Shown one piece after another: positions 7,820 to 14,525 of a DNA stretch of 16,886 bases. Each line of letters opens with the position of its first letter. The stretch's first letter is position 1. Under the pieces are notes generated by a model. It saw only the letters and a program-made list of their open reading frames with translations, was not told where the DNA came from and searched no databases. Position numbers and translations under genes: made by a program. The DNA comes from Flavobacteriales bacterium (GTDB lineage Bacteria > Bacteroidota > Bacteroidia > Flavobacteriales > BACL11). Where the stretch lies: assembly GCA_002724895.1 (NCBI GenBank), contig PBQB01000072.1:2852-19737 (forward strand), read 5' to 3'.

Positions 7820-8371
7820 TTAATTGAGATTTGGATTTTTTGGTAAGTTTGTCCAAATTGCATAATTGCTATCTTGTTTTTTTATTATTTGACTCCATAA
7901 ATGTTTACTAGATTGTTGCCAACAATCATCTTTTTCTGCTTTGAGAACAAGCCAATCTCCATTATTTATTTCTTCTTCTAATTGTTTGTCTCCCCAGCCT
8001 GAATAACCTGCAAAAAAACGTATATCTTTTTTGGAAATTTTCTTTTGGGAAATTAGTTTTGAAACAAGGTCAAAATCACCACCCCAAAATAAACCATCAA
8101 GAATTTTAATACTTCCAGGTATTTTAGTATTTGATGAATGTAAAAATTGAATAGTATTTTTAGCAACTGGTCCACCAAGAAAAATTGGAATTGTTTTTTC
8201 TTTTATGTGTTCAAAAATTTGATCCAATGAAATATTTGTTGGTTGATTTAATATTAGACCTATGCTTTCATTTTCTGAGTGATGAGTTATTAGTATTACA
8301 CTTTTAAAAAAAAAGTTATCATTAATTGCAGGGTCTGAAATTAATAAACTTCCTTTTTTAATCTTAGGCAT
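7820..8371 (-). CDS. YqgE/AlgH family protein
   Basis: A 183-residue cytoplasmic protein of the YqgE/AlgH family (DUF179). Family marks run the length of the chain: KGSLLISDPAINDNFFFKSVILI (6-28), then ESIGLILNQPTN (35-46), FLGGPV (64-69), and the strongly conserved FAGYSGWGDKQLEEEI (119-134) followed by GDWLV. Biochemical function is unknown; AlgH was named for an effect on alginate regulation in Pseudomonas, which need not apply here. It ends against a shared terminator with the tRNA gene. A run of nine T on its coding strand (8306-8314) encodes part of NFFFK near the N-terminus. Confidence 0.93.
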   Translation of the reverse strand: MPKIKKGSLLISDPAINDNFFFKSVILITHHSENESIGLILNQPTNISLDQIFEHIKEKTIPIFLGGPVAKNTIQFLHSSNTKIPGSIKILDGLFWGGDFDLVSKLISQKKISKKDIRFFAGYSGWGDKQLEEEINNGDWLVLKAEKDDCWQQSSKHLWSQIIKKQDSNYAIWTNLPKNPNLN

Positions 8372-8379
8372 AAATAGAA

Positions 8380-8387
8380 TATATTTG
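8380..8387 (+). promoter_or_regulatory. Putative -7 box for pdxH
   Basis: TATATTTG matches the Bacteroidota -7 element and lies 39 bases before the pdxH ATG, within the 55-base divergent gap between yqgE and pdxH. No clear TTG is found 17-23 bases upstream, so support is partial. Confidence 0.35.
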
Positions 8388-8426
8388 TTAATTATTAAAA
8401 AACATTTACAATTTTACTAAATTAGA

Positions 8427-9059
8427 ATGGATATTAAAAATTTAAGAGTTGATTATAACAAAAATAGAATAGATTTTAATAATATATTAAAAGATCCTAT
8501 TGATTATTTTAATCTATGGTTTAAGGAGGCTTTACAAACTGAAATAAATGAAGCAAACTCTTGTGTGCTTTCTACTGTTGATTGTTTAAATAATCCAAAT
8601 TCAAGAGTTGTATTATTAAAATATATTGAAGAAAATTCTTTTATCTTTTTTACAAATTATGATAGTGCAAAATCCAGAGATATTTTAAAAAATAACAATG
8701 TTGCTCTAAATTTTTATTGGGGAACATTAGAAAGACAAGTAAGAATTAATGGGTGTGCTGAAAAGATATCTGAGTTGAATTCAGATCAATACTTTAATGA
8801 AAGACCTAAAAAAAGTCAGCTGTCTACATTAATTTCAAAACAGAGCTCCAATATTAATTTAAGTTGTGATTTAAATTTGCAGATGAAACAAATAGAAGAA
8901 AAATATAAAGGAAAAACAATTAAAAGACCATCAAATTGGGGTGGATTTAAGGTTATTCCTAATAGAATTGAGTTCTGGCAGGGTAGACCTTCTAGATTAC
9001 ATGACAGACTAGTATATACATTTGATCAAAATTGGGCTGTGAAAAGATTAGCCCCTTAA
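8427..9059 (+). CDS. pdxH: Pyridoxamine 5'-phosphate oxidase
   Basis: FMN-dependent oxidase that converts pyridoxamine or pyridoxine 5'-phosphate to pyridoxal 5'-phosphate, the final or salvage step of vitamin B6 supply. The 210-residue length is normal. Family marks are LRVDY at 6-10, SRVVLLK (58-64) and FTNYDSAKSRDI (74-85) for FMN binding, the substrate/FMN segment LERQVRINGCAEKIS (105-119), RPSNWGGF (170-177), and the C-terminal signature IEFWQGRPSRLHDR (184-197), ending KRLAP. It diverges from yqgE. Its stop codon shares the palindrome TTAA (9056-9059) with the stop of the convergent methyltransferase gene, a 4-base overlap. Confidence 0.97.
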   Translation: MDIKNLRVDYNKNRIDFNNILKDPIDYFNLWFKEALQTEINEANSCVLSTVDCLNNPNSRVVLLKYIEENSFIFFTNYDSAKSRDILKNNNVALNFYWGTLERQVRINGCAEKISELNSDQYFNERPKKSQLSTLISKQSSNINLSCDLNLQMKQIEEKYKGKTIKRPSNWGGFKVIPNRIEFWQGRPSRLHDRLVYTFDQNWAVKRLAP

Positions 9060-9736
9060 ATTTTTAGTTTTTCTAAAAAAATATTTTCAATTTTTTTTGA
9101 TGATTTTATACTTTTTCTTAGCCAATCAAGCATAATGTTTTCTCTTTCTGATTTGTTAATTTTCCAATCAATTTTTGTGTCACGCATTTTTTTTGAAAGA
9201 TAGTGTAGGCATATTGATACTGCTACTGAAACGTTAAGGCTTTCCGTGAATCCATACATTGGGATTTTCATTTTTAAGTCGCTATGACTTAAAGCTTCAT
9301 TACTACACCCATTTAGTTCTGATCCAAATATAATAGCAATTTTTTTATTTAAATCTATATTGTATAAATCTGTATTTTCATTACTTGTAGTAGTTGTAAT
9401 TATTTGATATTTTTTCTTTTTAAGAAGTTTAATTGTACTTATAGTGTTATGTCTCTCTTTATTATAATTATTAATTTTCAGCCATTTACTTGCACCCATT
9501 GAAACTTCATTGTTATCTTCAAAATGATTGTCATTTTCTATTATATGAACATCTTGTATTCCAAAACAATCTGCAGATCTCAAACAAGCTGAAATATTCC
9601 TTGCTTGATACATGTTTTCTAAAACAAGAGTTATATGTCTAGTTCTGTCTTGAACTTTTTTATTAAAAAGATCAAATCTTTTTTTAGAAACAAATTGTTT
9701 AAAGTGCTCAATCAAAGCATTGTTGTTTTTTGTCAT
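9056..9736 (-). CDS. TrmH-type (SpoU) tRNA 2'-O-methyltransferase
   Basis: A 226-residue SPOUT-class methyltransferase that places a 2'-O-methyl on RNA. Motif 1 is ARNISACLRSAD (45-56), with Asn47 and Arg53 at the spacing of the catalytic Arg in TrmH. Motif 2 is IIFGSELNGCS (135-145), and motif 3 is IPMYGFTESLNVSVAVSICL (158-177), which forms the knotted S-adenosylmethionine site. N- and C-terminal extensions of about 30 and 45 residues resemble those of TrmH, which modifies G18 of tRNA; this is the most likely role, but an rRNA target cannot be excluded. Motif 2 has Ser where the family often has Thr. The ATG overlaps the fmt stop by 4 bases (ATGA), so the two are translationally coupled. 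Confidence 0.9.
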   Translation of the reverse strand: MTKNNNALIEHFKQFVSKKRFDLFNKKVQDRTRHITLVLENMYQARNISACLRSADCFGIQDVHIIENDNHFEDNNEVSMGASKWLKINNYNKERHNTISTIKLLKKKKYQIITTTTSNENTDLYNIDLNKKIAIIFGSELNGCSNEALSHSDLKMKIPMYGFTESLNVSVAVSICLHYLSKKMRDTKIDWKINKSERENIMLDWLRKSIKSSKKIENIFLEKLKI

Positions 9737-10707
9737 AAAATTTCTAAATTTTTTAGATCATAGCCATTAAGAAATTGATGTATTGAGATAGATTTTTTAC
9801 CTTCTACTTGAAGTTGTAATAATGAGATAGCCATTTCAGAAATTATGATATTTAAATATGTTTTATTATCAGTTTCAACTTTAAAATTATATTTTTTTTG
9901 TGATTTTTTAATTGTTGTTAATTGTAGTTTAACTCTTTTTTCAACTCCATTTTTTTCTTTAATCATAAACCATGCCGATGGACAAATAGAAACATCCTTT
10001 AAAATTTTATTTTCAGATATGTATGGAGATAGTCCTCTAACTAGATTGTGAATGTCTAATGCAGATTGTTTCCAATCTATTCTTAACATTTCTTTTGTAA
10101 GCTTAGGAGCCATTAAAGTTTTAGAACTATTTTGTTTTTTTTCGATTATACTGTTACTAATGATATCATTAAAAGTATCCTTGATTAATATTGCACCTTC
10201 TTTTTTTAATTTTTCATGTAATTGGCCTGCAGTCATATTTTCAGAAATATCAATTTTTTTCTGCTTTAAAATATTTCCTTGATCAATATATTTATTTAAG
10301 TAGAAGGTGGTTATACCAGTATTTTTTTCTCCATTAATAAGAACTCTATTAATAGGAGCGGCGCCTCTGTAATTAGGTAAAAGAGATGTATGCAAGTTAA
10401 TAGACCCAATTTTTGGTAATCTCCAAATTTTTTCTGGTAAATATTTAAAAGCAACAACTAAAAAAATATCTGCTTTTAATTCGTTTAATTTACAAATGAA
10501 ACTTGTATCCTTAAGATTTTGTGGTTGTAGTACAGGAATATTATTATCTATTGCTGTTTTTTTAACTTCTGTTGGTAGTTTCTTTTTACCTCTTCCTCTT
10601 AATTTATCTAAACCAGTTACAACAGTATCTATTTGATAATTTTGATCTATTAAATATTGTAAATTATATGCTGCAAATGCAGGTGTTCCAAAGAAAACTA
10701 TTTTCAT
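9733..10707 (-). CDS. fmt: Methionyl-tRNA formyltransferase
   Basis: Formylates initiator Met-tRNA with 10-formyltetrahydrofolate for translation initiation. The 324-residue length is normal. The catalytic domain starts with MKIVFFGTPAFAA and carries Asn104 and His106 in INLHTSLLPNYRGAAPIN (103-120) and Asp142 in KYIDQGNIL (139-147), matching the Asn/His/Asp triad of the family. The basic loop LDKLRGRGKKKLPTEVK (33-49) is the tRNA-acceptor loop. The C-terminal OB-like domain begins near APKLTKEMLRIDW (200-212) and NLVRGLSP (221-228). It is followed directly by the TrmH-type gene (4-base overlap) and preceded by recQ with 33 bases between. Confidence 0.96.
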   Translation of the reverse strand: MKIVFFGTPAFAAYNLQYLIDQNYQIDTVVTGLDKLRGRGKKKLPTEVKKTAIDNNIPVLQPQNLKDTSFICKLNELKADIFLVVAFKYLPEKIWRLPKIGSINLHTSLLPNYRGAAPINRVLINGEKNTGITTFYLNKYIDQGNILKQKKIDISENMTAGQLHEKLKKEGAILIKDTFNDIISNSIIEKKQNSSKTLMAPKLTKEMLRIDWKQSALDIHNLVRGLSPYISENKILKDVSICPSAWFMIKEKNGVEKRVKLQLTTIKKSQKKYNFKVETDNKTYLNIIISEMAISLLQLQVEGKKSISIHQFLNGYDLKNLEIL

Positions 10708-10725
10708 TTTAAATTATTATAGTGA

Positions 10726-10733
10726 CAAATTTA
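10726..10733 (-). promoter_or_regulatory. Putative -7 box for fmt and the TrmH-type gene
   Basis: On the minus strand TAAATTTG, an exact TAnnTTTG, lies 18 bases before the fmt ATG in the short gap after recQ. No TTG is present at a suitable upstream distance; the nearest lies 32 bases away. Confidence 0.35.
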
Positions 10734-10740
10734 ACTTAAA

Positions 10741-12444
10741 TTATATTTTTTTAGAGCAGTAATCACAAATACCACAATTTTCACTTTTTTCATTGCTTAA
10801 ATACTGTAGTAACATTATATTTCTACATTTATCATTGCTTGATACATATTTAATAATATCATCTAATTTACTTTTATCATTGTTTTTTCTTTGCTCTAAT
10901 TTTTTTTCATTTATTGATAAGTATTTAGCATCTTTTCTATTTTGTAGATATTTAATAGTAGGAAAATTATGCTTTTGTTGATATGAAATAACCTTAATCT
11001 TTTTAAGATTATTAAGTAAATCAACTATTTTATTTAAACTGATGTTTAAAGTTTTTGAAATTTTTTCTTCGTTGATTGGAATGAAATCATAAAATATATT
11101 AGAGCTAATTCGCAATAAAGCATTAATAATACTATCAAAAATTTTATTTGAAATTTGAAATTTATATAATTCCGCTTTATTTATTAATAATTTAACTTTT
11201 GAAGTTGGATTGATTGTTCTGTGGAGCTTTAAATATTCTTCTTGCTCCAAAATATTAAGGCAATAATAAATTTCTAATTTAGTAATTTTATATTTTTTAC
11301 TAAATTCACTAAAATCAAAAGGAATAGATTCTTCAGGAAGATCAAATTCAGCAATATTTAAAAAATCTGCTAGCTTTTGATAAATGAACTTTATCAAATC
11401 TATTTTTGGGTGTTTTAATTCAACTAGTTGTTTTTGTGTAATTATATCATTTTTATTTATGAGCAGATAAGAAAATGCTTTTTCCTCATTTCTTCCAGCT
11501 CTTCCAGCTTGTTGGAAATACTCCTCTATTCTAGATGGTAAGAACAAATGAATTACTGCTTTAACATCTGATTTGTTAATACCCATTCCAAATGCCTGAG
11601 TAGCAACTATTATTCTAACTTGATTATTATTCCATGCTTCTTGTCTTTTTAATCGTGTTTTTATATCTAATCCTGCATGATAATATGTTGATGAAAAATT
11701 ATTTTTATTCAATAGCTCTGAAATTTCTTTTGTTGCTTTTCTGCTGTGCGCATAAATAATTATTGAACTTTTAATTTCTTTTATAATTTCTAAAAGTCTT
11801 TTATTTTTATTTTTTGAATTTTGTATAATATAGGATAAGTTTTTTCTGAAAAAAGAGGACTTAACAATATTGTTTTTTTTAAAATGCAGATTTTTTTGAA
11901 TATCATCACAAACTTCTCTTGTTGCTGTCGCAGTTAGAGCAAGAAATGGACAGTTTGAAGATTTATTCCTAATTTCAATAATTTTTCTATATGCAGGTCT
12001 AAAATCATGTCCCCATTCCGAAATACAATGTGCCTCATCAACTGCTATTAAATTAATATTCATTTTACTTAATTTTTGTCTTACAAATTCATTTCTAAGC
12101 TTTTCTGGAGATAAGTATAAAAATTTAACATTTCCATAAATACAATTAGTCAAAACCCTTTCAGAATCACTAAAATTCATTCTGCTAGTAATTGCAACTG
12201 ATTTAATACCTTTAGATTGTAGAAATCTAATTTGATCTTCCATTAATGCTATTAATGGTGATATAACAATACATATCCCTTCTTGTAATAGTGCTGGCAC
12301 CTGATAACAAATAGACTTTCCACCTCCTGTTGGTAATAATGCCAGGGTATCTTCTTTATTTATTATTTTGGATATAATTTCTTCTTGTTGTAATCTGAAA
12401 TTTGAATATCCCCAATATTTAATTAAAATATCTTTAGGGTTCAT
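10741..12444 (-). CDS. recQ: RecQ-family ATP-dependent DNA helicase
   Basis: 3'-5' DNA helicase acting in recombination and repair of stalled replication. The two RecA-like domains (about 1-330) are complete: Q motif FRLQQEE (16-22), Walker A LPTGGGKS (37-44), DEAHCISEWGHDFRP (136-150) with the aromatic-rich RecQ loop, TATAT (171-175), YYHAGLD (254-260), ATQAFGMGINKSDV (281-294) and QQAGRAGRNE (311-320). Residues about 370-510 probably form winged-helix material. The zinc cysteines Cys540, Cys557, Cys560 and Cys563 lie at the extreme C-terminus, not directly after the helicase core as in E. coli RecQ, and no HRDC domain follows. At 567 residues it is somewhat short. From memory, a RecQ subtype with this order is common in Bacteroidota. 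Confidence 0.95.
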   Translation of the reverse strand: MNPKDILIKYWGYSNFRLQQEEIISKIINKEDTLALLPTGGGKSICYQVPALLQEGICIVISPLIALMEDQIRFLQSKGIKSVAITSRMNFSDSERVLTNCIYGNVKFLYLSPEKLRNEFVRQKLSKMNINLIAVDEAHCISEWGHDFRPAYRKIIEIRNKSSNCPFLALTATATREVCDDIQKNLHFKKNNIVKSSFFRKNLSYIIQNSKNKNKRLLEIIKEIKSSIIIYAHSRKATKEISELLNKNNFSSTYYHAGLDIKTRLKRQEAWNNNQVRIIVATQAFGMGINKSDVKAVIHLFLPSRIEEYFQQAGRAGRNEEKAFSYLLINKNDIITQKQLVELKHPKIDLIKFIYQKLADFLNIAEFDLPEESIPFDFSEFSKKYKITKLEIYYCLNILEQEEYLKLHRTINPTSKVKLLINKAELYKFQISNKIFDSIINALLRISSNIFYDFIPINEEKISKTLNISLNKIVDLLNNLKKIKVISYQQKHNFPTIKYLQNRKDAKYLSINEKKLEQRKNNDKSKLDDIIKYVSSNDKCRNIMLLQYLSNEKSENCGICDYCSKKI

Positions 12445-12461
12445 TTCTTAAAGATAATAAA

Positions 12462-12481
12462 TTAAAATTATATAATTTTAA
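12462..12481. repeat. 20-base perfect palindrome between trxB and recQ
   Basis: The stretch TTAAAATTATATAATTTTAA reads identically on both strands and lies 18 bases before the recQ start codon. It consists only of A and T, so it could be a weak hairpin or a regulator site, or could be chance in A+T-rich DNA. Confidence 0.5.
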
Positions 12482-12504
12482 TATTGAGATAAAAAACTCT
12501 ATAT
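12481..12504 (-). terminator. Weak hairpin downstream of trxB
   Basis: ATATTGAG and CTCTATAT can pair with one T-T mismatch around an 8-base loop, starting about 10 bases after the trxB stop and directly abutting the 12462-12481 palindrome. Only the three GAG/CTC pairs contain G-C, and no long T run follows on the minus strand, so termination here is doubtful. Confidence 0.2.
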
Positions 12505-12513
12505 TGTTGAATA

Positions 12514-13461
12514 TCAGATATTTGAAGCTAAAAATCTTTCAGCATCTAATGCGGCCATACAGCCAGTTCCCGCTGAAGTTACTGCTTGTCTGTAAACATG
12601 ATCAGCAACATCTCCTGCAGCAAATACTCCAGGAATTTTGGTTTTTGATGTACCTGCTTCTATTTTAAGATAGCCATTCTCATCCATATCAAGTTGACCT
12701 TTAAATAAATCTGTATTAGGTTTATGTCCTATGGCTACAAAGAATCCTTGAGCATTAATATTTTTTTCTTCATTATTTAAATTATTGATAGCTGTTACAC
12801 TTTCAACGCCAGACTTTTTTGGATCACCATTAATACTTTTAGTTTCATGATTAAAAAGAACTTCTAAATTATCTGTATTAAATACTCTATGTTGCATTGC
12901 TTTAGATGCACGCATTTTATCTTTTCTTACAAGTAAGGTAACTTTAGTGCAAAGTTTTGCAAGGTATGTAGCTTCCTCTGCTGCAGTATCACCGCCTCCA
13001 ACAACAACAACTTCTTTACCTTTGTAAAAAAAGCCATCACATGTTGCACATGCTGATACACCATATCCATTTAATCTTTTTTCATCTTCAATTCCTAGCC
13101 ATTTAGCAGATGCTCCAGTAGCAATAATAACAGTTTCAGCTAGAACATTTTTGGATTCGTCAATTTCTATTTTAAAAGGTCTTTTAGAAAAATCTACTTT
13201 AGTTACCATACCCCAACGAGTATCAGTGCCAAATCTTTCAGCTTGAGCTTTAAAATCTTCCATCATTTCAGGTCCAGTAATTCCATCTTTGTATCCTGGA
13301 TAATTTTCTACATCTGTAGTAGTTGTTAATTGTCCTCCAGGTTGAAGTCCTTGTATTACTACTGGCTTCATGTCAGCTCTTGCCGCATAAATAGCTGCGG
13401 TGTATCCAGCAGGACCTGATCCAATAATTAGTGTTTCTATTACTTCTAGTTCTTTTGTCAT
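12514..13461 (-). CDS. trxB: Thioredoxin-disulfide reductase
   Basis: Flavoprotein that reduces thioredoxin with NADPH in the cytoplasm. The 315-residue length is normal for the low-molecular-weight bacterial type. FAD-binding GSGPAGYTAAIYAAR is at 14-28, and GGQLTTTTDVENYPG is at 42-56. The redox-active pair Cys138/Cys141 is in SACATCDG. The NADPH Rossmann motif VVVGGGDTAAEEA is at 152-164, and the C-terminal FAD signature GVFAAGDVADHVYRQ at 278-292. No thioredoxin gene is in view. It begins 18 bases after the DUF4249 stop, so it may be partly transcribed with that gene. A TATATTTT box on the minus strand at 13489-13482 has its nearest TTG 25 bases upstream, slightly too far. Confidence 0.97.
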   Translation of the reverse strand: MTKELEVIETLIIGSGPAGYTAAIYAARADMKPVVIQGLQPGGQLTTTTDVENYPGYKDGITGPEMMEDFKAQAERFGTDTRWGMVTKVDFSKRPFKIEIDESKNVLAETVIIATGASAKWLGIEDEKRLNGYGVSACATCDGFFYKGKEVVVVGGGDTAAEEATYLAKLCTKVTLLVRKDKMRASKAMQHRVFNTDNLEVLFNHETKSINGDPKKSGVESVTAINNLNNEEKNINAQGFFVAIGHKPNTDLFKGQLDMDENGYLKIEAGTSKTKIPGVFAAGDVADHVYRQAVTSAGTGCMAALDAERFLASNI

Positions 13462-13479
13462 TTTAATTTTTTGGTAAAT

Positions 13480-14523
13480 TTAAAATATATCTATAATTTC
13501 TGGCTTATTTTGTTCAAAAATAACAGTGCCTTTAATAATTGGTATTTGGTAGTAAACAGAACCGTATCCAGTCCATATTCCTAAACCATTATTAATATTC
13601 CCAACTAAGTTAGTTGGTTCTGCAAATGGATTACCATTAGTACTAGATTGTCTCACTAGGCTACGCCAAAATTTTAAAGAAGGTTCATCAATCTGACAAA
13701 ATTTTACAAGTACCACATCATTAGGAAGAAAAATACTATCATTGTTTTCATCTACAGAAAATCTTTCTGCTGCCCATTTTCCAGTTGGAAAGCCATTTTC
13801 ACTAGGTCTTGGAAAGTATGTTTCAAATGATTCTCCATTAATTAATACGTCTGAACCAGCATCTACAATTTTCATCATGTCGTCAGGTTCATTAACAGCA
13901 GAACCTGTTAGAGAATCTTTTCTCCAGTGTTCTAAACGTTTTGTCTTGATTAGTATATTGTTTTGGATACTTCCATCATCGGAGTATATTGCTCTAATAT
14001 CACATTTATGTTCTTTTTCAGCTGTTTCATTTTTTTCAACCCACAAACAATCTAGAGGAGTAGGAGTTGGTATTGTTGTTGAACTAGAGTATATATTATT
14101 ATTCCAATGAATTTCAAGAAAATATGTTCTACCAGGAGCACTAAATGTATAATTACCTGGATCTTCAATAATATTTATAAGTTCATTAATGTCATTGATT
14201 GTGTAAACGGGGAAATCAGATGAAAGTAAAGAATCTGAAATTATTTCGGGAATTAATTTTAATTCTTTTATTTCTTTTTCTCCAGAATCATTTACATACC
14301 ATACAACAACAGAATCAGCATCTTTAACAAAGATATCACTAAACGTGCTTTCATTTATTTCATCAAAATAACCTTGATTTTTAGTTAATATCACGTATGG
14401 AGGATAACCTGATTCGATTGCACCTTCTACTACTAGTTGATTATTTGAAGAGGGTAATTCTAGAGTAATTTCTTCTTCACAGGAGAAAATAAATAAACTA
14501 AGTATTAAAAGGTATTTTTTCAT
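13480..14523 (-). CDS. DUF4249 family lipoprotein
   Basis: A 347-residue predicted lipoprotein. The leader MKKYLLILSLFIFSC ends in Cys15, which would be lipidated, followed by Glu-Glu-Glu. After it comes the usual DUF4249 opening: ITLELPSSNNQLVVEGAIE (19-37), then VILTKNQGYFDE (45-56). The rest is rich in beta-strand-like segments and contains a TYFLEI tract with ISSTTIPTPTPLD-like sequence near the middle, as in the family. The role is unknown. The gene lies 2 bases after the stop of a TonB-dependent receptor, a pairing often seen for DUF4249, so it probably works with that receptor at the outer membrane. Location on the outer membrane is inferred from the lipobox and partner. Confidence 0.85.
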   Translation of the reverse strand: MKKYLLILSLFIFSCEEEITLELPSSNNQLVVEGAIESGYPPYVILTKNQGYFDEINESTFSDIFVKDADSVVVWYVNDSGEKEIKELKLIPEIISDSLLSSDFPVYTINDINELINIIEDPGNYTFSAPGRTYFLEIHWNNNIYSSSTTIPTPTPLDCLWVEKNETAEKEHKCDIRAIYSDDGSIQNNILIKTKRLEHWRKDSLTGSAVNEPDDMMKIVDAGSDVLINGESFETYFPRPSENGFPTGKWAAERFSVDENNDSIFLPNDVVLVKFCQIDEPSLKFWRSLVRQSSTNGNPFAEPTNLVGNINNGLGIWTGYGSVYYQIPIIKGTVIFEQNKPEIIDIF

Positions 14524-14525
14524 TT

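Noticed and set aside
13742..14110. A 122-codon open frame on the plus strand opposite the DUF4249 gene
   Set aside because: It is antisense to a well-supported lipoprotein gene and its translation shows no family features.
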